DNA from: Candidatus Woesearchaeota archaeon
GTDB lineage: Archaea; Nanobdellota; Nanobdellia; SCGC-AAA011-G17; GW2011-AR20
Reading direction: 5' to 3'
NCBI GenBank assembly: GCA_018302915.1
Contig: JAGVZB010000034.1
Span: 1-5,569, forward strand
DNA length: 5,569 nucleotides
Below the pieces are notes generated by a model that saw nothing but the letters and a program-made list of their open reading frames with translations, searched no databases and was not told where the DNA came from. This document shows positions 1 to 4,769 of this stretch, one piece after another; within the stretch, counting starts at the first letter, position 1; each line of letters begins with the position of its first letter. The translations under genes were made by a program, and so were the position numbers.

Positions 1-1
1 T

Positions 2-157
2 GTTGGTGGAGGATTGATGGGTGGGGGAATAACAACCTTGCTGTATGGTGCAATCAGATACTGGAGGTTTGCAGGCGATGCATTCAGGTTTGTTCTTTCA
101 TTGATTGGGCTGATAATTGTTATAATGTTTGCATACTGGCTTAACAGGAGAAAATAG
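2..157 (+). CDS. C-terminal end of a membrane protein (5' partial)
   Basis: An open frame enters from the left edge and ends at TAG 155-157, giving 51 residues. It starts glycine-rich (VGGGLMGGGI), has a stretch with aromatic and charged residues (YGAIRYWRFAGDAFR), and finishes with one hydrophobic helix (about FVLSLIGLIIVIMFAYWL) followed by a basic tail (NRRK), which by the positive-inside rule would be cytoplasmic. Only 2 nt separate it from the next start, and its last codons contain that gene's Shine-Dalgarno-like AGGAG, so the two are very likely co-transcribed. I do not recognise the family; too little is present to assign a function. That it is a membrane protein is fairly clear, and that it works with the downstream VKOR protein is only suggested by adjacency. 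Confidence 0.6.
   Translation, partial: VGGGLMGGGITTLLYGAIRYWRFAGDAFRFVLSLIGLIIVIMFAYWLNRRK
146..150 (+). promoter_or_regulatory. Shine-Dalgarno-like site for the VKOR gene
   Basis: AGGAG lies 9 nt before ATG 160, inside the last codons of the upstream gene. It supports this start and shows internal operon genes here use leadered translation, unlike the leaderless first genes of the other units. Confidence 0.6.
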
Positions 158-159
158 AA

Positions 160-537
160 ATGTATGGATTAATCATATTGTCATTGATTGGGATTGTCAT
201 CTCTTTTTATCTTTATAATTCGAAGAAGAAGCACAGAAAAATTGTATGTGTAATAGGAAAAGACTGCAATAAGGTGATAAAAAGCAGGTACAGCAGAACT
301 TTGGGTGTTCAAAATGAGATTCTGGGGATTTTATATTACATGATTGTAATCTTGTCATTAGTTCTTGTAAATATGGGATTTCCCCTCGGTGTTTTTCTCA
401 TTGTTGTTTCAATTGTTGCATTCCTGTTTTCATTGATGCTGACATGCATACAGCTGTTCATCCTGAGGGAATTTTGTGAGTACTGCCTTGCTGTATTTTT
501 AATTAATCTGATAATTATGCTGGTCATTATCTTCTGA
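160..537 (+). CDS. VKOR-family membrane thiol oxidoreductase
   Basis: This 125-aa integral membrane protein has the vitamin K epoxide reductase fold pattern. There are four hydrophobic segments (about residues 2-19, 52-71, 75-98, 106-125), a first cysteine pair C30 and C36 before GKDC-N-x-V, the conserved polar/aromatic stretch SRYS-x-x-LGVQNEILGILYY (42-60), and the redox motif CEYC (106-109) at the start of the last helix. The six-residue step between C30 and C36 is that of bacterial VKOR homologues. In bacteria and archaea such proteins reoxidise a thioredoxin-fold (DsbA-like) partner outside the membrane and pass electrons to a quinone, driving disulfide formation. Here no thioredoxin domain is fused, and none is encoded next door within the window, so the partner must be elsewhere or upstream. 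Family assignment rests on the cysteine and helix pattern; the quinone and partner are inferred. Confidence 0.85.
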   Translation: MYGLIILSLIGIVISFYLYNSKKKHRKIVCVIGKDCNKVIKSRYSRTLGVQNEILGILYYMIVILSLVLVNMGFPLGVFLIVVSIVAFLFSLMLTCIQLFILREFCEYCLAVFLINLIIMLVIIF

Positions 538-562
538 CGAAAACTTTACATATTAAAAAATC

Positions 563-578
563 TCAGGCAGCTGCCTGA
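563..578. repeat. Perfect 16-bp palindrome
   Basis: TCAGGCAG is followed directly by its reverse complement CTGCCTGA, with no spacer. It is GC-rich against very AT-rich surroundings and lies 25 nt after the VKOR stop and 36 nt before the next TATA box. It could be a dimer-binding operator for the helix-turn-helix gene promoter or a short hairpin (6-bp stem, AGCT loop) at the end of the VKOR transcript. It is not directly followed by a T-tract. Confidence 0.6.
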
Positions 579-614
579 TAAGGTAAGGAATTATTTCAAG
601 AGATAATAAGTAAA

Positions 615-622
615 TTATATAA
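615..622 (+). promoter_or_regulatory. Archaeal TATA box, leaderless promoter of the triple-HTH gene
   Basis: TTATATAA, preceded by purine-rich AAGTAAA that could act as a BRE, is centred about 26 nt before ATG 645. Archaeal transcription starts roughly that far from the box, so the message should begin at or next to the start codon. No Shine-Dalgarno site is seen before the ATG, as expected for a leaderless mRNA. The T-rich stretch 624-638 between box and start may also act as a T-tract terminator for the upstream unit. Confidence 0.65.
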
Positions 623-644
623 ATTTTTTTCTTGTTTTATATTT

Positions 645-1130
645 ATGAGTTTAAATCCTGAATGCATAGAAATAATAAGAGCAGAACACTTCCGCCTTAA
701 TGGTAATCTTAAAAAAATGTCAGAGGCCCTTCCTTATTCTAAGTCAGCAATAAAAAAATATTGTGAAGAATTAGGCTTAAAATTGTCATATAAGAAATGT
801 ACACGTTTAACAGAATATCTTAAGGAAAGAATAAAGGAACAATATGTTGGATGTAATGGTGTGTTATCAGAGATGTCTAAGAATTTGAATATTTCTCCAA
901 AAACATTGAGGGAATATAGTATGGTGCTGGGATTAGAGTTGAATAAAATAAAAGGGTTAAGGGCTGATGGAAAATATGGTGGAGCTTGTACATATCAACA
1001 GAGAGAATATATCCTTAAATTATATGATAGATATGGGGGAAATGTTGCACAAGCTGCAAGAGCTATTGGCCGTAGTAAAGAGTTAATCTCCAAAGTTTGG
1101 AGAGAGGATAATATTGAATCAAGGGTGTAA
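645..1130 (+). CDS. Putative DNA-binding protein with three tandem Fis-like HTH repeats
   Basis: This 161-aa soluble basic protein contains three internal repeats that align without gaps over about 35-40 residues: about 8-47, 60-99 and 120-158, offset by 52 and then 60 residues. The shared pattern is a helix, then G/N (G20, G72, G132), then M-S or A-A (25-26, 77-78, 137-138), a hydrophobic residue two positions on (29, 81, 141), an invariant serine (S32, S84, S144), I/L (36, 88, 148), and Leu-Gly-Leu in the first two copies (43-45, 95-97). This is the layout of Fis/HTH_8-type helix-turn-helix units (GN-x3-AA-x2-LG-x-S-x3-I). A role as a transcription factor or sequence-specific DNA-binding protein is inferred; no catalytic domain is present. 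It has its own leaderless promoter and ends 115 nt before the ABC operon, which it might regulate. I do not recognise a named family. Confidence 0.7.
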   Translation: MSLNPECIEIIRAEHFRLNGNLKKMSEALPYSKSAIKKYCEELGLKLSYKKCTRLTEYLKERIKEQYVGCNGVLSEMSKNLNISPKTLREYSMVLGLELNKIKGLRADGKYGGACTYQQREYILKLYDRYGGNVAQAARAIGRSKELISKVWREDNIESRV

Positions 1131-1183
1131 TTCCATAATTTATATAATCATTCTCTATCCATTTCCAACTAATTCTTTAAAAG

Positions 1184-1208
1184 TAACTACTATAAAATAA
1201 CTATTATA
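1184..1208. repeat. Two direct copies of an 11-nt AT-rich motif, 14 nt apart
   Basis: TAACTACTATA (1184-1194) and TAACTATTATA (1198-1208) differ at one position and end 8 nt before the TATA box of the ABC operon. Such spacing upstream of the box suits an activator or repressor site, but AT-rich DNA yields chance repeats easily. A further copy of TACTATAAA (1188-1196, 1225-1233) overlaps the promoter. Otherwise I see nothing in this 115-nt intergenic region. Confidence 0.35.
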
Positions 1209-1216
1209 CCAAAATG

Positions 1217-1226
1217 TTTATAAATA
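1217..1226 (+). promoter_or_regulatory. Archaeal TATA box, leaderless promoter of the ABC operon
   Basis: TTTATAAATA is centred about 24-25 nt before ATG 1246, giving a predicted transcript start at or next to the start codon. A second candidate, CTATAAATA at 1227-1235, is too close to the ATG for a normal start. AGGAA just before the ATG is a weak purine match only. Confidence 0.65.
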
Positions 1227-1245
1227 CTATAAATACATCAGGAAC

Positions 1246-1920
1246 ATGACAACCCTCATAAAACTCGAAGATGTTCATAAAATCTATAAGTTAGATAGTA
1301 CAGAAGTGCCTGCTTTGAATGGTATCTCATTAAGCATAAACAAAGGGGATTTTGTTGCTTTGATAGGCCCTTCAGGCTCTGGAAAATCCACAGCAATGAA
1401 CTTAGTGGGATGCTTAGACCTTGCAAGCAAGGGTGAAATCTACCTTAAAGAACATAATATTAAACACTTATCAGAGAGTGATTTGGCGCAGATAAGGGGG
1501 AAGCAGATTGGGTTTATATTTCAGGTGTTTAATTTGGTTCCTAGTCTGACAGCTCTTGAGAATGTTGCATTGCCGATGGCATTTCAGAATGTTCCGAGAG
1601 GCATCAGGTTGAAAAGGGCGCGTGAATTGTTGGAGCAGGTTGGATTGAGTGATAGGATGAAACATTTGCCAAGCCAATTGTCAGGCGGGCAGATACAGAG
1701 GGTTGCAATCGCAAGAGCTTTGATAAATGATCCAGAAATCATACTTGCAGACGAGCCTACCGGAAACTTGGATACCAAGACAGGTGATGAAATAATGAAA
1801 TTATTATATGACTTGAACAGGAAAGGCAAAACAATAATCTTGGTCACGCATAATCCTGATTTGACAAAATTAGCTAATAAAATTATAAGATTAAAGGATG
1901 GAAAATTAGTGGGGAGTTAA
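1246..1920 (+). CDS. ABC transporter ATP-binding protein, MacB/LolD type
   Basis: This 224-aa cytoplasmic nucleotide-binding subunit has the complete motif set: Y14 as A-loop aromatic, Walker A GPSGSGKST (41-49), Q-loop Q93 in FIFQVFNLVPSLTALENV, signature LSGGQIQR (145-152), Walker B ending IILADE (165-170), D-loop GNLD (173-176) and switch histidine H202. The NLVGCLD stretch after Walker A and the Q-loop context are typical of the MJ0796/LolD/MacB ATPase branch, whose members power mechanotransmission rather than moving substrate through the membrane. Length is normal for a free-standing subunit, unlike Escherichia coli MacB where ATPase and permease are one chain. It is the first gene of a three-gene unit, with the next ATG 1 nt after its stop. 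The substrate cannot be read from the sequence. Confidence 0.95.
   Translation: MTTLIKLEDVHKIYKLDSTEVPALNGISLSINKGDFVALIGPSGSGKSTAMNLVGCLDLASKGEIYLKEHNIKHLSESDLAQIRGKQIGFIFQVFNLVPSLTALENVALPMAFQNVPRGIRLKRARELLEQVGLSDRMKHLPSQLSGGQIQRVAIARALINDPEIILADEPTGNLDTKTGDEIMKLLYDLNRKGKTIILVTHNPDLTKLANKIIRLKDGKLVGS
1911..1916 (+). promoter_or_regulatory. Shine-Dalgarno-like GGGGAG before the anchored extracytoplasmic gene
   Basis: GGGGAG sits 5 nt before ATG 1922 and overlaps the last codons of the ATPase gene. It fits translational coupling inside the operon and fixes the start at 1922. Confidence 0.55.
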
Positions 1921-1921
1921 A

Positions 1922-2752
1922 ATGAAAAAATTAATGTTGTTTATACTGGTGTTATTGATGATTCCGTTGGTCAGCGCTCAGGTTGCAGTGCAGTCATTCA
2001 GCGCATCTCCTGAAAAAGTTTCACCGGGAAATAAGGTGGAATTGCTGATTATACTGGAAAATGTTGGGGATGATGACATTAGAAATGTATTGGTTAATCT
2101 TGATCTGTCCCAGGTTCCTTTTGCGCCGTTGCGTTCTTCAAGCGAAAAAATTATAGATAAGATAAAGGACGGCGATGAGGAGGCAGTGCGCTTTGATTTG
2201 GTTGTGCTGCCGGATGCATTGCCCCAGATATACAAGATTCCGATAAAGATCTCTTATAATGAGACTGTTAAATCCTCATTGATAAGTCTTGAAGTAAGTG
2301 CCCAGGCAAAGCTTGATGTTATACTGGAAGAATCTGAGATCATTAAAGTGAATGATAAGGGAGCTGTGACATTGAAATTTATAAATAATGGGTTGACACA
2401 GATAAAATTCCTGAAAGTGACTTTGCAGAACAGCCCATTTTATGAAATCTTATCCCCCAAATCATTATATGTCGGAGAAGTTGATATCGATGATTTTGAA
2501 ACCGAGGAATTTTTGATAATTTCAAAGGTTAAGGATTCCAGGTTGGTTGTTGATATTGAATACACTGATTCAAATAATAATGAGTTTAAGGAGACAAGGT
2601 ATGTTGATTTGAGCATATATACATTGGAGGAGGCAAAACAGCTTGGATTGATTAAGACAAGCTCATTTGGGATATGGGTAATTCTTTTTGTGTTGGTGGT
2701 TATAAACATTATATTGTATAGGACATTTAGAAGAAAGAAAAATGTTAATTGA
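1922..2752 (+). CDS. Secreted, C-terminally membrane-anchored beta-sandwich protein (CARDB/COG1361-like)
   Basis: The 276-aa product begins with a clear signal peptide (MKK, hydrophobic core LMLFILVLLMIPL, probable cleavage after VSA at 19). Two beta-rich regions follow, about 21-127 and 130-231. The first has VSPGNKVELLIILENVGDDDIRNV and the second KGAVTLKFINNGLTQIKFLKV, the 'strand, N-x-G, strand' pattern of CARDB/NEW3-like immunoglobulin folds seen in archaeal COG1361 proteins. A single helix (about 248-266) and a basic tail RTFRRKK anchor it, leaving the domains outside the cell. It lies between the ATPase and permease genes and overlaps the permease start by 11 nt, so it is probably a dedicated partner of that transporter. 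It could be an adaptor analogous in position to MacA, or a substrate receptor. The fold call is by pattern only and the function is inferred. Confidence 0.7.
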   Translation: MKKLMLFILVLLMIPLVSAQVAVQSFSASPEKVSPGNKVELLIILENVGDDDIRNVLVNLDLSQVPFAPLRSSSEKIIDKIKDGDEEAVRFDLVVLPDALPQIYKIPIKISYNETVKSSLISLEVSAQAKLDVILEESEIIKVNDKGAVTLKFINNGLTQIKFLKVTLQNSPFYEILSPKSLYVGEVDIDDFETEEFLIISKVKDSRLVVDIEYTDSNNNEFKETRYVDLSIYTLEEAKQLGLIKTSSFGIWVILFVLVVINIILYRTFRRKKNVN

Positions 2753-3926
2753 TTATTTTTTGATGGCGGTAAACAGCATTCGTCATAGAAAATTAAGATC
2801 CTGGTTGACTTTGATAGGCATCGTGATAGGTGTTGCTGCAATTATCTCGTTAATAACAGTTTCAAGGAGTTTGGAGAGCACAATAGAAAGCCAGTTTGAG
2901 CAGTTTGGTGCTAACAGGATTATAGTGTCTCCAAGAGGTTTTCAGGGCCCCGGTACTAGTTCTGAAGGATTGACAGTGAAAGATGTAGAGACCATTGAAA
3001 AAATACCTGGGTTTGAATATGTCGTTCCTGGAATATTTCTTTCAACTGAAGTTAGTTACAGGAAAGAGGCTGGCTTTACTTTGGTGAGCGGAATTCCGGC
3101 TGAAAACTTTGAGGAATTTTTCGTTGATTCCGGGGTGAAACTGCAGCAGGGAAGATTTATCAAGGAGGGCGATAAATTCGGTGCGGTTGTTGGGTCAAGA
3201 GTTGTGGAGGATATGTTCAGGGACAAGTTAAGGCTGGGAAGCAAGATTGAGATTAAGGGGCAGGAATTTAAAATTGTTGGAGTATTAAAAGAGATAGGAA
3301 ATTCCCAGGATGACAACCAGATTAATATTCTTCTGGACACAGCCCGTGAAATATTCAGCAAGCCGGATGATGTTGATGCAATAATTGCGCAGGTCAAGTA
3401 TGCTGGGGATATTCCTTTGTTGCAGGAAAAAATAGAAAAAGATCTGGAGCGTAAAAGGGATGATACAAATTTCCAGGTTGTCACGGCCACACAGATTCTG
3501 GAGCAGATTAATCAGGTTCTCGGGATAATGCAGTTTGTTCTTGTTGGAATAGCTGCAATTTCATTGGTTGTTGGGGCAATAGGGATAATGAATTCAATGT
3601 ATACAAGCGTGCTTGAGCGTACGAGGGATATTGGAATAATGAAAGCCATAGGTGCGAGGAATTCGGATATTCTGAAGATATTTTTGGTTGAGTCAGGGTT
3701 GATAGGATTGGTTGGTGGAATATTTGGTGTTTTATTTGGAAGCGCGATGGCATTGATCATAGGGCAGTTTTCAAAAAGCGCGGGATTTACATTGATTGTA
3801 AAAATTGAGCCTTTGATATTGATTTTTGGATTGCTGTTTGCATTTGCAGTGGGTATAATCTCAGGAATCTTGCCGGCGTATCAGGCTTCAAAATTAAAGC
3901 CGGTTGATGCACTGAGGTATGAATAA
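2742..3926 (+). CDS. MacB/FtsX-family ABC transporter permease
   Basis: The 394-aa protein has the four-helix MacB topology: helix 1 at about 20-42 after the typical basic N-terminus (RHRKLRSWLTLIGIVIGVAA), a large extracytoplasmic MacB_PCD-type domain at about 45-260, and the FtsX core with helices near 263-287, 311-341 and 356-380. The cytoplasmic coupling segment SVLERTRDIGIMKAIGAR (289-306) and the end PAYQASKLKPVDALRYE are hallmarks of the family. ATG 2742 is preferred over ATG 2763 because residues 1-7 match the usual family N-terminus. It starts 11 nt inside the preceding gene with no strong Shine-Dalgarno, suggesting translational coupling. With the upstream ATPase it would form a homodimeric mechanotransmission complex. 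Substrate is unknown; export of peptides, lipids or lipoproteins are family possibilities. Confidence 0.93.
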   Translation: MLIDYFLMAVNSIRHRKLRSWLTLIGIVIGVAAIISLITVSRSLESTIESQFEQFGANRIIVSPRGFQGPGTSSEGLTVKDVETIEKIPGFEYVVPGIFLSTEVSYRKEAGFTLVSGIPAENFEEFFVDSGVKLQQGRFIKEGDKFGAVVGSRVVEDMFRDKLRLGSKIEIKGQEFKIVGVLKEIGNSQDDNQINILLDTAREIFSKPDDVDAIIAQVKYAGDIPLLQEKIEKDLERKRDDTNFQVVTATQILEQINQVLGIMQFVLVGIAAISLVVGAIGIMNSMYTSVLERTRDIGIMKAIGARNSDILKIFLVESGLIGLVGGIFGVLFGSAMALIIGQFSKSAGFTLIVKIEPLILIFGLLFAFAVGIISGILPAYQASKLKPVDALRYE

Positions 3927-3927
3927 A

Positions 3928-3934
3928 TTTATAT
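3928..3934 (+). promoter_or_regulatory. Archaeal TATA box, leaderless promoter of the four-cysteine gene
   Basis: TTTATAT is centred about 27 nt before ATG 3958 and begins 2 nt after the permease stop codon. The purine-rich GAATAAA before it overlaps that stop. The compact gap suggests the small gene has its own start of transcription, though read-through from the operon is possible. A short T-run (3943-3947) might weakly end the operon transcript. Confidence 0.55.
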
Positions 3935-3957
3935 GACATTAATTTTTGTAACTTATT

Positions 3958-4140
3958 ATGGTAAACCTAAAAAAATTAGAGAAAAGAATTGGAGATGGGT
4001 TGCCTCCTACAGAAGAATCTTCTGATAATCTAAATAATTATACTTGTTTGGGATGTAGTCTTCCTCCAGAAAGAAGAACAGAATGTGATAATAAAACTGA
4101 ATGTGAATATCCAACTGACCAGACTCCTCATTATGATTAA
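3958..4140 (+). CDS. Small four-cysteine hypothetical protein
   Basis: The 60-aa hydrophilic product has no signal peptide or membrane segment. The N-terminal third is basic and helical-looking (MVNLKKLEKRIGDG); the rest holds four cysteines as CxxC (C30, C33), then C43 and C49 (C-x9-C-x5-C), with H58 near the end. This could bind a metal ion such as zinc, but it matches no ribbon or knuckle I recognise. Support for being real: a well-placed TATA box 27 nt before the ATG, no competing gene on either strand over most of its length, and a cysteine pattern unlikely in random sequence. Its stop codon lies inside the 32-bp repeat that also occurs after the AbiEii gene. Function unknown. Confidence 0.6.
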   Translation: MVNLKKLEKRIGDGLPPTEESSDNLNNYTCLGCSLPPERRTECDNKTECEYPTDQTPHYD

Positions 4141-4166
4141 ACAACCTAGCTTACCCATTCTTTTTT
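4135..4166. repeat. Left copy of the 32-bp direct repeat flanking the AbiE module
   Basis: It begins GATTAAACAACCTAGC and ends with TTC and six T, and is 29/32 identical to 5531-5562. It overlaps the stop codon of the four-cysteine gene. On the + strand it could serve as a pyrimidine-rich T-tract terminator; on the minus strand it reads as the 3' end of a coding frame. The homology stops 2 nt beyond the minus-strand stop codon. Confidence 0.8.
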
Positions 4167-4223
4167 GTTCAGCCTTATCACGTTGTTGACAAAGCTTTCA
4201 ATTTTGCTTTTATGGCTGGCTTT
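4137..4223 (-). pseudogene. Possible remnant of the 3' end of a minus-strand gene
   Basis: Reading the minus strand from 4223 gives 25 codons without a start, including SFVNNVIR and ending LNKKEWVS, then TAG (4148-4146) and two valine codons before TAA (4139-4137). The right-hand repeat reads LNKKEGVSEVI then TAA in the same register, so the TAG corresponds to a glutamate codon there (GAG). The frame is closed upstream by TAA at 4226-4224, so only a fragment is left. Codon differences CTG/TTA (Leu) and AAC/AAT (Asn) are silent, which favours descent from coding DNA over a pure terminator. The family is not recognised. With so few codons this stays tentative. Confidence 0.4.
4161..4166 (+). 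terminator. T-tract, candidate terminator of the four-cysteine gene
   Basis: Six T preceded by a pyrimidine-rich run lie 20 nt past the stop codon. Archaeal RNA polymerase commonly terminates at such T-tracts without a strong hairpin. The equivalent tract follows the AbiEii gene. Confidence 0.4.
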
Positions 4224-4239
4224 TTAACAAATAGAAAGA

Positions 4240-4247
4240 TTTATATA
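4240..4247 (+). promoter_or_regulatory. Archaeal TATA box, promoter of the AbiE pair
   Basis: TTTATATA, preceded by a purine-rich GAAAG (4234-4238) in the BRE position, is centred about 25-26 nt before ATG 4269. The other units in this window show the same box-to-ATG distance, so this promoter points to 4269 rather than TTG 4257 or GTG 4260 as the start. AbiEi proteins often repress their own promoter through inverted repeats; I find no convincing inverted repeat here. Confidence 0.65.
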
Positions 4248-4268
4248 CAAATTTAATTGGTGTTAAAA

Positions 4269-4769
4269 ATGAAGGGAATTTCAAAAAAGGAAATTAGAGT
4301 AATATCTGATTTGGAATTTAAGAAAATTTATTATTTTAATATATCAGATGTTAAAAATCACTTTAAAAATAAACGCCAGATAATCAATACAATATATACC
4401 CTTAGAAAAAAAGGCAGAATAGTCAAGTTAAATAAAAATAAATATTTCCTTGTTCCAATAAAAGCCAGAACAGGAAAATGGGCAGATGATTCTTTTATTA
4501 TTGCAGATGAAGTATGCAATGGCAGGGATTATTTTATAGGTGGATGGGCGGCAGCTAATTATTGGAGGCTTACAGACCAAATACCAATGCAGGTGGATGT
4601 TTATACAACAAGAAGACAGGGCAAGATAAAAATATTAAACACAAGACTTGTATTCCACAGGACAACAAAGAAGAGAATAGGAAATGCTGTAATTATAAGG
4701 ATTAAGGAACATAATTTTAGAATTCAAAATAAAATAGATACGAAAAAATGGATGAAATCAAGAGAATAA
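4269..4769 (+). CDS. abiEi: AbiEi-like antitoxin and transcriptional regulator (type IV toxin-antitoxin)
   Basis: Residues are numbered from ATG 4269 (166 aa). The N-terminal third is a winged helix-turn-helix (about 1-65): FNISDVKNHF, then RQIINTIYTLRKKGRIVKLNKNKYFLVP with the wing at the end. The C-terminal domain has the AbiEi signature RDYFIGGWAAANYWRLTDQI followed by VDVYTTRRQGKIKI and VFHRTTKKRIG. In studied AbiE systems this protein neutralises the toxin without stable contact and represses the operon. The frame can be extended to GTG 4260 or TTG 4257, but the TATA box favours ATG 4269. It is short for the family and ends in a lysine-rich helix (DTKKWMKSRE), so the long C-terminal part found in many AbiEi proteins appears absent. 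Its last 22 nt overlap the toxin gene. Sampled stretches look more A-rich than the ABC operon, consistent with acquisition. Confidence 0.82.
   Translation: MKGISKKEIRVISDLEFKKIYYFNISDVKNHFKNKRQIINTIYTLRKKGRIVKLNKNKYFLVPIKARTGKWADDSFIIADEVCNGRDYFIGGWAAANYWRLTDQIPMQVDVYTTRRQGKIKILNTRLVFHRTTKKRIGNAVIIRIKEHNFRIQNKIDTKKWMKSRE

Noticed and set aside
563..578. Palindrome as a classical intrinsic terminator
   Set aside because: No T-tract follows directly, a folded hairpin would have only a 6-bp stem, and the GC-rich symmetry fits a protein-binding site at least as well.
538..644. tRNA or other structured RNA gene in the intergenic gap
   Set aside because: No cloverleaf or GGTTCRA-like T-arm is seen; apart from the palindrome the gap is AT-rich promoter sequence.
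2440..2841. 133-codon minus-strand frame across the permease start
   Set aside because: It lies opposite two well-supported overlapping genes, has no promoter or family motif, and is a frame shadow.
3056..3490. 144-codon minus-strand frame inside the permease gene
   Set aside because: The plus strand encodes the conserved MacB periplasmic domain here; the antisense product is serine-rich with no recognisable pattern.
4191..4210. AAAGC ... GCTTT inverted repeat as an AbiEi operator
   Set aside because: Only 5 bp with a 10-nt spacer in AT-rich DNA; expected by chance and not placed symmetrically around the promoter.
4257..4268. TTG 4257 or GTG 4260 as the AbiEi start
   Set aside because: The frame is open there, but the TATA box at 4240-4247 places the transcript start near 4269, where an ATG stands, and the extra residues match no motif.
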